Assembly (NCBI RefSeq): GCF_004005945.1 | Contig: NZ_SACS01000011.1 | Location: forward strand, 62,001-126,000 | Origin: Rheinheimera riviphila | GTDB lineage: Bacteria > Pseudomonadota > Gammaproteobacteria > Enterobacterales > Alteromonadaceae | Direction of reading: 5' to 3' | DNA length: 64,000 nt | Shown here: one piece after another, positions 38,253 through 47,168 of the stretch | How the letters are laid out: each line of letters starts with the position of its first letter | How positions within the stretch are numbered: the first letter of the stretch is position 1 | Position numbers and translations under genes: made by a program | Notes under the pieces: model-generated | Database searches by the model: none | Seen by the model: only the letters and a program-made list of their open reading frames with translations | Told to the model about the DNA's origin: nothing

Positions 38253-38630
38253 ATGGGATTATTCAGTGGTTTATTAGGGAATGCTGGTGAAGTCGATGTG
38301 GCTGAAGTTGAGCAAGAGTTAGCCAGTATTATGGCCGATGGCGAAAAACCAGAGCAGGTGTTTAAGCTGATCCGCGATATGATTGTGTTTACCAATCGGC
38401 GATTGATTTTGATTGATAAACAAGGCTTAACCGGTTCGAAAAAGGAATATATGTCTATTCCTTACCGGTCGATTGTGCGATTTGCGGCCGAAACTAAAGG
38501 CCATTTTGATTTGGATTCCGATTTAAAAATCTGGTTGAGCGGCTCCGAGCAGCCGATCAGCAAAACCTTTAGTAAAGACGGCAATATTATGTCAGTGCAA
38601 AAAGCACTGGCGACTTATGTTTGCCGTTAA
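38253..38630 (+). CDS. Bacterial PH-domain protein
   Basis: 125-aa soluble protein. The core FKLIRDMIVFTNRRLILIDKQGLTGSKKEYMSIPYRSIVRFAAET is typical of bacterial pleckstrin-homology (bPH, YvbH-like) families, which form ring oligomers. Strong AAGGAG site before the ATG. Role unknown; stress association is reported for some relatives. Confidence 0.85.
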   Translation: MGLFSGLLGNAGEVDVAEVEQELASIMADGEKPEQVFKLIRDMIVFTNRRLILIDKQGLTGSKKEYMSIPYRSIVRFAAETKGHFDLDSDLKIWLSGSEQPISKTFSKDGNIMSVQKALATYVCR

Positions 38631-38695
38631 TTGTCGCCAGTATAGGTACGCCGACCCGCTGCAACATCAGCGCTGCGGGTCATGTATCAGCTGGC

Positions 38696-39310
38696 TTAGC
38701 TCGCAACTGCCGGCGCAGCAGCGGCTTTATCCGCTAACGTCTTTTCGCGGAAACTTTGCAAACCTTGCTGGATAAGCTCATAAGTTTCATCAATGTCAGA
38801 AGCCACTTTACCTTCAAGCTGCTGTAATCCTTTTAGAATATCTTTAGCATCTGCAAAACCCTGATCAATACCACCGCCAATTTTCGCCATAAAATCGTCC
38901 ATCGCCGCTTCTTCGGATAGATCCTGATTGCGTTCGCGATAGTTTGCGTAAAAGTTGGTGGCAAATCCCACGATGCGATCGGCAGTGGCTTGTGGTGACG
39001 TGTCCTGAGCCTGGCTATAAGGATTGCTGGCGGTGGGTTTTTCCGGCGCGCTAACGCTGTCATCGTCGGCTAAGCGTTTTTCAATGGAAGCGGTGATGGT
39101 TTTATACAACAGGCTCATCGATTTGTTGTCAGATTTTAAGCTGATTTCAAGTTGATTTTGCAGGATGGTCTGGTTTAGTTCCTGCCGGTTGGCCTGGGAT
39201 AATTCAGAGGCGGATGGTTTGTCTTTGGCTGCTTCGGTGCTGGCGCTGCTGTTTTTGTCGGTGTTCGAGGTACTGGTTGTGTTGGTATTGGCTGCTGGTT
39301 GAATGTTCAT
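38696..39310 (-). CDS. DUF5610-like hypothetical protein
   Basis: 204 aa, without signal or membrane segments. A Thr/Ser/Asn-rich low-complexity N-terminus (about 1-45) leads into a helical body with QLEISLKSDNKSMSLLYKTI, RIVGFATNFYANYRERN and a C-terminal coiled region with an Ala-rich tail. The assignment to DUF5610 is from memory and moderate. ATG 39310 starts the low-complexity tract. Function unknown. Confidence 0.65.
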   Translation of the reverse strand: MNIQPAANTNTTSTSNTDKNSSASTEAAKDKPSASELSQANRQELNQTILQNQLEISLKSDNKSMSLLYKTITASIEKRLADDDSVSAPEKPTASNPYSQAQDTSPQATADRIVGFATNFYANYRERNQDLSEEAAMDDFMAKIGGGIDQGFADAKDILKGLQQLEGKVASDIDETYELIQQGLQSFREKTLADKAAAAPAVAS

Positions 39311-39352
39311 TTTGGTTCCGCCTGTCGCTGGATTATGCACACAATAGCCTGC

Positions 39353-40291
39353 TTATCGGCCGGATGCTGCCGGAACTTGAGCATAAAATTGCCGGCTTTT
39401 TGCAATTTCGCGGCAAAGAGTTGCCACTCCATCCAACGTACGTAAGGTTGCGCGGTGCAATAAGTCGCTATCCGGTTGAATTATTTGCTTATATTTAGTC
39501 GCTTGTAATTCCGGCCAGCGTTGCCACGACACCAAAGTTCTTGGCTCATTTTCAGAAATAGGTTGAATAATTAATGCCGGATTGGCGGCAATGACCTGTT
39601 CCAAACCAACTTGTGGATAAGCGGCACTGGCTTTTTCAAAAATATTGGTCGCGCCGCAGACATTTAAATGCTGCTGCGGCCAGGCATCACGGCTAATGGT
39701 CGACAATGGATTGTCCCATAATTCGTAAAAGACACGGACTGGTGCTTGCGTCTGATATTGACTCTTTAAGACGTTTAGCTGCTGTAAAAAGGCCGCTGAC
39801 AGTTGTTGTGCTTTGGCGGGTTGTTGCACCAAATCGCCAAGTTGCTGTAACTGGTTGGCAATGTCTTCCAGTTTGCTGGTCTGAAAATGCAGAACTTTCA
39901 GCCCCAACTGCTGCATTTTTTTAATATCGGCGGCCGGTGTGCCGGTGTCCCATACCAACACCAAGTCAGGTTGCAGCGCGACGACTTTTTCCAGCTGAAT
40001 AGCGGCGTAATTGCCAACACGCGGAATGCTGCGGGCTGCTGCCGGATAATCAGCATGATCGGTGGTGGCAATGATTTGCGCGCCACCGCCAAGGCTGAAA
40101 ATGAGTTCCACCAGATTCGGCGCCAATACCACCAGTCGTTTCGGCGCTGCTGTTTCAGCTGCGGCAGGCGTTACCGGCTCAGCAGCCAGTGGTTCTGCGG
40201 TCAGCAAACCGGCAACCAACAATATTGCTATCGCCATTGTTATTGTTTTGCCAGATCTCCTGGCATCGTTCGCCGTAATAGTATCTTTCAC
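39353..40291 (-). CDS. btuF: Cobalamin-binding periplasmic protein BtuF
   Basis: 312-aa substrate-binding protein (helical backbone, PF01497 type). Signal segment (TITMAIAILLVAGLLTAEPLAA) and then RLVVLAPNLVELIFSLGGGAQIIATTDHADYP, RVGNYAAIQLEKVVALQPDLVLVWDTG and NPLSTISRDAW, which match BtuF. GTG start at 40291 overlaps the cobO TGA (GTGA). It delivers B12 to BtuCD in the same operon. Confidence 0.9.
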   Translation of the reverse strand: MKDTITANDARRSGKTITMAIAILLVAGLLTAEPLAAEPVTPAAAETAAPKRLVVLAPNLVELIFSLGGGAQIIATTDHADYPAAARSIPRVGNYAAIQLEKVVALQPDLVLVWDTGTPAADIKKMQQLGLKVLHFQTSKLEDIANQLQQLGDLVQQPAKAQQLSAAFLQQLNVLKSQYQTQAPVRVFYELWDNPLSTISRDAWPQQHLNVCGATNIFEKASAAYPQVGLEQVIAANPALIIQPISENEPRTLVSWQRWPELQATKYKQIIQPDSDLLHRATLRTLDGVATLCREIAKSRQFYAQVPAASGR

Positions 40292-40926
40292 CAGTCAACT
40301 CCCTGTTGTACCCGTATGCCCGCATCAAAAGCGTGTTTGATGGATTGAACTTCGCTAACGGTGTCGGCGATGTCAATCAAGGCGCGATGACAAGCGCGGC
40401 CGGTAATCACCACATGTTGCATTGCCGGCCTGTTTATAAGCGCCGCTAACACCCGGTCCAGCGCAATATAGTCGTAGGTGATCATATAGGTGAGTTCATC
40501 GAGCAACACCAGGCTCACGGCCGGGTCTTGCAGATAAAGCTCGGCTTGTTGCCAAACCGCTTCTGCCGCGGCTTGGTCAACTTCGCGGTTTTGGGTTTCC
40601 CAGGTAAAACCGGTCGCCATCACCGCAAAAGGTACACCATGGCTTTGCAATAAATTACGCTCGCCGCATTCCCAGCTGCCTTTAATAAATTGTGCCACGG
40701 CGGCCGTTTTGCCATGACCAACGCTGCGCGCCACCATGCCAAAACCGGCGGTGGATTTGCCTTTGCCGTTGCCCGTGATCACCAGTAACAAACCTTTATC
40801 CTGCGTTGCAGCTGCAATACGTTGGTCGACTTGTTCTTTTAGTTTCTGCTGGCGCTGTTGATGCCGGCTGGCGGTCGTGTTGGCGGTCGTTTTGACGGGT
40901 AGAGTGTCTGATTTGTGATCGGTCAT
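40288..40926 (-). CDS. cobO: Cob(I)alamin adenosyltransferase (CobO/BtuR type)
   Basis: 212-aa ATP:corrinoid adenosyltransferase making adenosylcobalamin. P-loop GNGKGKS after LLLVITG, then TAAVAQFIKGSW, VLLDELTYMITYDY and HVVITGRACHRALIDIADTVSE. The N-terminal basic helix (RHQQRQQKLKEQVDQRI) is typical. Embedded between btuC and btuF, so imported B12 is converted at once to coenzyme form. Confidence 0.94.
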   Translation of the reverse strand: MTDHKSDTLPVKTTANTTASRHQQRQQKLKEQVDQRIAAATQDKGLLLVITGNGKGKSTAGFGMVARSVGHGKTAAVAQFIKGSWECGERNLLQSHGVPFAVMATGFTWETQNREVDQAAAEAVWQQAELYLQDPAVSLVLLDELTYMITYDYIALDRVLAALINRPAMQHVVITGRACHRALIDIADTVSEVQSIKHAFDAGIRVQQGVDW

Positions 40927-40949
40927 AAAAAACCTTTTTGAATTGTAAA

Positions 40950-41948
40950 TTACAGCGGACGCTGGCCTTTTCGGCTTAACAATAATAAAAAAAACAAACT
41001 GCCTAGCCCTGCGGTGATCACGCCAAGCGGCAATTCCTGCTCAGGTAACAAAGTACGGGCGCCAGCATCGACCCAGATCAAAAACATACTGCCGCACAGC
41101 ATACTGCCGCACAGCAGCACCAACGTCTGGCCGCCAAATAACAGGCGCACCAGATGCGGGATCATCAATCCGACAAAACCAATGCCGCCACAATAAGCGA
41201 CGATACAGGCGGTGAGGGCGGCAGTCAGCAACAGGAACAACAAGCGTATCGGCAGCACCGCCACACCCAGACTCTGCGCAGTTTGATCCGACCATTGCAG
41301 GGCGTCCAGCTGGCGCCGATATAAACAACCCAAGGCAAAACACACCAACAGACAAGGAGTGATGACCGCAAGCGCCTGGTAATCAGCGCGTGCCAGACTC
41401 CCCATCAGCCAGAAAATTACCCGATTAGCGGCAAAGGCTTCACTTTGGTACAACAACAATGAGGTGACGGCACTTAATAAAAAACTAACGGCCACGCCGG
41501 CAAGGATCACCGTATCCAGTCGCTGCCAGCCGCCTAAAGCGGCGAAGCCAAGCACCAGTACCATCGCCAGCAATGCACCAAAAAAAGCCGCCAGCGGCAA
41601 CGCGACGGCGTATTGTGGCAGCAACAAAGTCGCTAAAGTTGCACCAAGGCCTGCGCCGGAAATAATGCCAAACAAATAAGGGTCAGCCAGCATGTTGCGA
41701 CTTAAATTCTGCAATAAAGCTCCGGACAACGCCAAACCCGCGCCAGCCACCAAACCGAGCAATAGCCGCGGTAAACGCAGTTCCAGCAAAATTTGTTGCT
41801 GGGCAGAAGCATCACATTGATCAAATAAACAAGGCCATAACAGCTGCCAGTCCAGTGCAACTGCGCCGGTATTCAGGCACCACAGGCAGCTGAGTAGCAA
41901 TAGGATGATCAGCAATAGCCAGCGAAAGGGGCGTAGCAACTTCATCAT
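40950..41948 (-). CDS. btuC: Vitamin B12 ABC transporter permease BtuC
   Basis: 332-aa FecCD-family permease with about ten membrane helices. ELRLPRLLLGLVAGAGLALSGALLQ, NMLADPYLFGIISGAGLG and CGGIGFVGLMIPHLVRLLFG are family hallmarks; the latter contacts the ATPase. Downstream of btuD by 6 bp. Starts ATGATG, so the precise initiator could be 41945. Confidence 0.92.
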   Translation of the reverse strand: MMKLLRPFRWLLLIILLLLSCLWCLNTGAVALDWQLLWPCLFDQCDASAQQQILLELRLPRLLLGLVAGAGLALSGALLQNLSRNMLADPYLFGIISGAGLGATLATLLLPQYAVALPLAAFFGALLAMVLVLGFAALGGWQRLDTVILAGVAVSFLLSAVTSLLLYQSEAFAANRVIFWLMGSLARADYQALAVITPCLLVCFALGCLYRRQLDALQWSDQTAQSLGVAVLPIRLLFLLLTAALTACIVAYCGGIGFVGLMIPHLVRLLFGGQTLVLLCGSMLCGSMFLIWVDAGARTLLPEQELPLGVITAGLGSLFFLLLLSRKGQRPL

Positions 41949-41954
41949 AAAAAC

Positions 41955-42743
41955 TTAATCATTGCAGGCTCCCGGCGCGAATGTCACCCTGGGTTTACCA
42001 TCAAATGGGTTGCTATCAACCAGGCAGCGTCGGCCGAATACTTCGCTGATAAGCTTGGGTTGTAACACCTGCTCCGGACTGCCCACAGCCACTACTTTGC
42101 CTTGTTGCAGTAACAGCAGCTGATTGCAGTAACTCGCGGCAAGATTCAGATCGTGAAAACTGGCAATCAGCGTCAATTCAGTGCTGACAATGCTTTGCAG
42201 CAATTGATGCTGGTATTGCACGTCGAGATGGTTAGTGGGTTCGTCCAGTAGCAGCAGCTTGGCGCCTTGCAGTAAAACCCGGGCAAACTGCGCGCGTTGC
42301 AGTTCGCCACCCGATAAACTGCTGACGCTGGCTGTTGCTTTGTCGGTCAGCCCAACCTGCGTCAACACTTGAGAAATTCGAATTTGGTCGTGCTGATCGG
42401 TGCGTTGCCATAATTGTTTGTGTGGCAATAAACCAAGCTCAACCAGTTCAAACACCGTGCTGGCGGTGGCTTGTTCGGTGTCTTGTGCCAATAAGGCCAG
42501 GCTGCGGGCTTTTTCTGCCAGAGAATAGTGCGACAGTAGCTGGCCACACAACAAAATTTCACCGCTGGCCGGGCGTAACAAACCCGCCAGTAATTTGAGT
42601 AACGTTGATTTGCCGGCGCCATTCGGGCCAATAATGCCGAGCCGATCCTGGGCATGCAGCGTCAAATCAACCTGCTGTAATCCGGCATGCGGGTGCCAGC
42701 GAAAACTCAGGTTGTGGCAGGATAACAGTGGTTGGATGGACAC
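41955..42743 (-). CDS. btuD: Vitamin B12 ABC transporter ATP-binding protein BtuD
   Basis: About 262 aa. Walker A GPNGAGKST, Q loop, signature LSGGELQRAQFARVL, Walker B LLLLDEPTNHLD and switch His (FHDLNLAA). The context with btuC, cobO and btuF identifies it as the B12 importer ATPase. GTG 42743 (VSIQPLLSCHNLSF) is preferred; the frame opens at TTG 42779. It is the first gene of the operon, and no riboswitch is visible in the short gap upstream (42744-42873). Confidence 0.9.
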   Translation of the reverse strand: MSIQPLLSCHNLSFRWHPHAGLQQVDLTLHAQDRLGIIGPNGAGKSTLLKLLAGLLRPASGEILLCGQLLSHYSLAEKARSLALLAQDTEQATASTVFELVELGLLPHKQLWQRTDQHDQIRISQVLTQVGLTDKATASVSSLSGGELQRAQFARVLLQGAKLLLLDEPTNHLDVQYQHQLLQSIVSTELTLIASFHDLNLAASYCNQLLLLQQGKVVAVGSPEQVLQPKLISEVFGRRCLVDSNPFDGKPRVTFAPGACND

Positions 42744-42873
42744 CTGGAAATTCAGCCCCGACAAATGAAATAAATTCAAAGCGTTGCAGCAGACTTTAGC
42801 ATCTTTGGTGCAACAACGCCGGAAGGCTGGCAGTCTAACAAATAATAGCAGCGGGCGGCACTAGTTCTGGCAG

Positions 42874-43914
42874 TTAAAACTGCGGCGAGTGCCGGATCTG
42901 CTTTAACAACGGGCGAACAGCATAATGCAGCCGATAGATACGCCAGATCAGTAGTAGGAAAATCAATAACAACCATTGCAGTTGTACCAGCAGTTGCTGA
43001 AACACCTGTTCCAGTTGTTGATCCATCTGATGCGCCTGTTGCAGCAACTGCTGACACAACTCAAAGCGCAATTGATAAATTTTGTCCATTCTGGTGCTTG
43101 CCAGGGTAAACCACAATGTAGCATCGCCATCAAAGTCTTGCGCCAGCGCTTGCTCGCGCAGTTCAATAAAAGATCCATTCTCAAACTGCGATTGCACCTG
43201 CCGCCATTGTTGTTGCAGCACAGGCGAACTCAGCGCGGCAAACTGCTGCAAATAATCCATTTGCTCGTTCACCAGAATGACATAACTCTGGTAGCGGCTA
43301 GCAGACATTTGTTGTTCGGCGAAAGCAACATGCAAGGTGGCACGCTCTTGTCCGGCTCGTTCCAGCGCTTCGGTCAGGGCTACGATCGCCGCGAGTGGCG
43401 TGGTTAATCCGGTCAGCTCATTTTTTTGCTGTAAATAGTCCGCGAGATCAAGCAGTGGTCTTAATAGCTCGGAATAACCCCGTTTGACTTCGCTATTGTT
43501 GAGCTGCTGATCAGAAATTTGCTGACGCAGCAACAGCAGCTGTGTTTTTTTTGGCAAGGTCGTCAGATAATCCTGGGCGGTTTCGCTGATGGTCTGATGG
43601 TCAGCCAGAATTAATTCCAAATCGCGCCAGGCGGCATCGGTCTGTAATTGTTGTAATTCTATCGGCGGGCGGCTAGGCAATTGTTGGGTGGAGAAGCCGG
43701 CTAACATCCCGCGTTCGGTTTGCAGTTGTTGCGTCAGTTGCTGCACCGGCAGCAGCAATGGCAGTGCGTGCAGCGTGGTTTGCAGTTTGTGCCGTTGTTG
43801 TTGATTGTTTAAAACCCAGTTCAGGGTTAACGCCAGATAAATGGCTGCGATGATTAAAAGTAACCAGAAAATCCATCTTTGGCTGCTGCGCTGTGCATCA
43901 ATCATCTGTGTCAT
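42874..43914 (-). CDS. Membrane protein with a NIT (nitrate/nitrite sensing) domain and no output domain
   Basis: 346 aa. Helix at about 14-34 (WIFWLLLIIAAIYLALTLNW), a helical periplasmic domain with QLQTERGMLAGFS, PLLDLADYL, ALERAGQERATLHVAF and LVNEQMDYLQQF patterns of the NIT domain (PF08376 type), then a second helix near 310-330 and a short cytoplasmic tail. Normally NIT is fused to a kinase, cyclase, chemoreceptor or ANTAR module; here nothing follows. It may signal through a partner or be a truncated receptor. Confidence 0.75.
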   Translation of the reverse strand: MTQMIDAQRSSQRWIFWLLLIIAAIYLALTLNWVLNNQQQRHKLQTTLHALPLLLPVQQLTQQLQTERGMLAGFSTQQLPSRPPIELQQLQTDAAWRDLELILADHQTISETAQDYLTTLPKKTQLLLLRQQISDQQLNNSEVKRGYSELLRPLLDLADYLQQKNELTGLTTPLAAIVALTEALERAGQERATLHVAFAEQQMSASRYQSYVILVNEQMDYLQQFAALSSPVLQQQWRQVQSQFENGSFIELREQALAQDFDGDATLWFTLASTRMDKIYQLRFELCQQLLQQAHQMDQQLEQVFQQLLVQLQWLLLIFLLLIWRIYRLHYAVRPLLKQIRHSPQF

Positions 43915-44058
43915 TCCTTGTCACATATACCCGAATAAAAGCTTAGGCTGTTTCTGAAACAATGCCAAGCTTAGCGCTGACAAATTTCAAACAGCCAAAT
44001 TTACCTCTGACCATTCGAACAAGGCCTGGCAGCGGGTAGCCAGCAGGCCTACCGTTCT

Positions 44059-47000
44059 TTAAAGCGTATTTTGATCCTTTGCTTGTTGCAACGCGTCCAG
44101 CTCTTTGGCAATCGATTCCGGCGAGCGAGTGTGCCGCGCCAGCGCCATATAAGCCACTGGCACCACGTATAAGGTCAGCAAAGTGGCAAAACCGACACCG
44201 GCGCAAATCACCATCCCAATCACCATCCGGCTTTCTGAACCTGGCCCTGAAGTGATAATCAGCGGAATGCTGCTCATCACCGTGGTGAATGCCGTCATCG
44301 CAATAGGACGTAACCGTTGTACCGATGCCTGATGAATGGCTTGACCAAACTCCACCCCGGCATCACGCAGCTGGTTGGCAAATTCGACAATTAAGATGCC
44401 GTTTTTGGCCACCAGCCCGATAATCATCACCAGACCTATCTGGCTATAAATATTCAGTGTCATATCAGCCAGATACAAACCGCCCAGTGCACCGGCAAGG
44501 CCAAGCGGCACCGTCAGCATGATGATCAGCGGATGGACAAAACTCTCAAACTGCGCCGCCAGCACCAGATAAGTGATGATCAGCGCCAGCGCGAAAATAA
44601 TCACCGTCGATTCACCGCTGTCTTTGTACATCAGCGATTCGCCTTTGTACTCAATGCCAACGTTATCGGTGATTTCAGTGCGAACAGTTTCTTCTAAAAA
44701 TTCCAGCGCCTCGCCCAGGCTATAGCCAGGCGCCAGGTTGGCGGAAATGGTAATAGCGCGCATCCGGTTGTAGCGGTTCAGCGTGGATGACGTGGCTTCT
44801 TCGCGCAGCGTCACCAGGTTATCCAGCGGGATCAGCTGATTGGTCGCCGCCGATCTGACATAGACGTTCGAAATATTGTCCGGTTTGCTGAAATCGTCGT
44901 TCGCGCCTTCGAGGATCACGTCATATTCTTTACCGCGATCAAGGAAAGTGGTGACCCGCCGTCCACCCAGCATGGCTTCCAAAGCCCGGCCGACCACGCC
45001 GACTGAAATCCCTAAATCGGCAGCCCGTTCGCTATTAATTTCGACCAGAATTTGTGGCACCGTTTCTTTGTAGTCATGATCGAGCATCAGCAAGTTCGGG
45101 TTTTGCTGCGCTTTGGCCAGCACGATATCACGCCATTTGGCCAGTTCTTCATAGGTATTACCCTGCATCACAAACTGCACTGGCCGGCCACCACCACCGC
45201 GGCCGCCGCTTAAACCGCTGCGTTGGTTGATAAAGGCACGCACATCGGCCAGTTCGTTAATTTTGCCACTGATTTCCGGGATCAATTCTGCGGTGCGCCG
45301 CTCGCCGTTGGTCCAGTTTTCACTACCCACAATCGCCATGCCACCGGTGTTGCCAAAACCAGGCACCCGGATCAGCAAGCGGTTTAATTCACCTTTTTCG
45401 TAGTAGGGTAGCAGGATATCTTCAATCAGCTTCATATTGCGGCTGTTGCTACTGTAGCTGGCGCCTTCAACCGGGCTCATCATCACAAAAAAGGTGCCGC
45501 GATCTTCTTGTGGTGCGAGTTCGGACGGAATGATTTTTACCAGCATGGCGCTGGCGATAAAACACAGCGCCAATACAGCAAAGGTCGGCCACTTGTGGGT
45601 GGTCACATGTTTTAACTGTGCCAGATAACCTGCTTCAATGGCGGCAAAACGACGGTGCAAAAACGCACTAAATGTGCTTTCACGTTTTTGCCGGCTCAGC
45701 ATTTTGCTACACAACATTGGCGTGAGTGTGAGTGCCGCGACTGCGGAAAACGCAACAGCGGCAGCCACGGCGAGTGCGAATTCGGTAAAGAGTTTGCCGA
45801 GATCGCCTTGCATAAATACCAGCGGCACAAATACCGAAATCAGTACCAGCGTGGTCGCGACGACCGCGAAACCCACTTCACGACTGCCGTGGTAGGACGC
45901 CAGCAGCGGATGTTCGCCGTTTTCGATGCGCCGGTAAATATTCTCCAGCACCACAATCGAGTCATCGACCACCAGACCAATCGCCAGCACCATCGCCAGT
46001 AACGTCAATAAGTTAATCGAAAAATCCAGCGCATACAGCACGGTAATAGCGCTGATTAACGCCACCGGCACCGTGACGGCCGGAATAAAGGTTGCCCGCA
46101 GATTGCCCAAAAAGGCAAAAATCACCACCACCACCAACACCAGCGCGATGCCAAGGGTGTTGTAAACTTCGTGAATGGATTCGGCAATAAACACCGAGGA
46201 ATCGTAACCGCTGACAATGGTGGTGCCGGCTGGCAAGGTCGCTTTGATGCGTTCGGCTTCAGCGCGGGCGTTTTTCACGACATCGAGAGTATTGGCCTTG
46301 GATTGCTTGATGATGCCAATGCCCAACACACTTTTGCCGTCACTGCGAAACTCGCTTTCTTCATCTTCTGAAGCGAGCACCACTTCGGCGACTTCACCTA
46401 ACCGTACCAGATAATTGTTGTCGCCTTTTTTGATCACCAGGCGGCGAAAATCATCCTGGGTTTTGTAGGTACGGACCACGCGGACGATAAAATCGCGATC
46501 AGTCGATTTCACGTTACCGGCCGGCAATTCGACGTTTTCGTTGCGCAGTACGTTTTCGATATCCTGCACTGTCACGCCACGCGAGGCCATGGCGTCTTTG
46601 TCCAGCCACATCCGCATTGCGTATTTACGTTCACCGCCAATTTGCAGGCGGGCAACGCCATCGACCACCGAAAACCGTTCGGTAATAAAGCGGTCGGCGT
46701 AGTCGGTGAGTTCAAGGTTGGTCATGTTTTCGCTGGACAGTAAAAACCAGGCGATGGTGTCATCATCACTGTTGGCTTTAAACACTTCCGGGGCCCGCGC
46801 TTGATCCGGCAGGTTGTCCATCACCCGCGATACCCGCTCGCGCACGTCATTCGCCGCCGCATCAATGTCGCGATTGATATTAAATTCAATGGTGACGTTG
46901 GAGCGACCAACCCGGCTATTAGAGCTGACGTTTTTAATCCCTTCGACGCCGCTGATCATATCTTCAATCGGCTGGGTAATTTTTGATTCGACAATTTCGG

Positions 47001-47166
47001 CCGAAGCGCCGGGGTAATCGGTACTGATCGAGACCACCGGCGAATCAATATCCGGAAATTCGCGCAGCGGTAACATGGTGAAACAGACGATGCCGAAAAT
47101 CATCAGCACCAAGTTTACAACGGTGGCAAACACCGGCCGTTTGACGGAAACATCAGACAACCACAT
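44059..47166 (-). CDS. RND efflux transporter (HAE1 family, permease)
   Basis: 1035-aa proton-driven inner-membrane pump with 12 predicted helices and two large periplasmic loops. N-terminal MWLSDVSVKRPVFATVVN, proton-relay Asp pair in GLVVDDSIVVLENIYR (TM4), repeat symmetry in the second half (GLVAKNGILIVEFANQL) and PxxRPIAMT loops support this. Substrate unknown; the family includes multidrug pumps. Coupled to its periplasmic adaptor 2 bp upstream. No outer-membrane factor gene is nearby, so a shared TolC is likely. Confidence 0.94.
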   Translation of the reverse strand: MWLSDVSVKRPVFATVVNLVLMIFGIVCFTMLPLREFPDIDSPVVSISTDYPGASAEIVESKITQPIEDMISGVEGIKNVSSNSRVGRSNVTIEFNINRDIDAAANDVRERVSRVMDNLPDQARAPEVFKANSDDDTIAWFLLSSENMTNLELTDYADRFITERFSVVDGVARLQIGGERKYAMRMWLDKDAMASRGVTVQDIENVLRNENVELPAGNVKSTDRDFIVRVVRTYKTQDDFRRLVIKKGDNNYLVRLGEVAEVVLASEDEESEFRSDGKSVLGIGIIKQSKANTLDVVKNARAEAERIKATLPAGTTIVSGYDSSVFIAESIHEVYNTLGIALVLVVVVIFAFLGNLRATFIPAVTVPVALISAITVLYALDFSINLLTLLAMVLAIGLVVDDSIVVLENIYRRIENGEHPLLASYHGSREVGFAVVATTLVLISVFVPLVFMQGDLGKLFTEFALAVAAAVAFSAVAALTLTPMLCSKMLSRQKRESTFSAFLHRRFAAIEAGYLAQLKHVTTHKWPTFAVLALCFIASAMLVKIIPSELAPQEDRGTFFVMMSPVEGASYSSNSRNMKLIEDILLPYYEKGELNRLLIRVPGFGNTGGMAIVGSENWTNGERRTAELIPEISGKINELADVRAFINQRSGLSGGRGGGGRPVQFVMQGNTYEELAKWRDIVLAKAQQNPNLLMLDHDYKETVPQILVEINSERAADLGISVGVVGRALEAMLGGRRVTTFLDRGKEYDVILEGANDDFSKPDNISNVYVRSAATNQLIPLDNLVTLREEATSSTLNRYNRMRAITISANLAPGYSLGEALEFLEETVRTEITDNVGIEYKGESLMYKDSGESTVIIFALALIITYLVLAAQFESFVHPLIIMLTVPLGLAGALGGLYLADMTLNIYSQIGLVMIIGLVAKNGILIVEFANQLRDAGVEFGQAIHQASVQRLRPIAMTAFTTVMSSIPLIITSGPGSESRMVIGMVICAGVGFATLLTLYVVPVAYMALARHTRSPESIAKELDALQQAKDQNTL

Positions 47167-47168
47167 GG

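Noticed and set aside
43920-43945. Sixth copy of repeat R1
   Set aside because: Only ATATACCCGAAT matches; no second end or inner hairpin follows.
43943-44206. 87-aa minus-strand frame after the RND pump
   Set aside because: Overlaps the conserved end of the pump in another frame and lacks any start signal.
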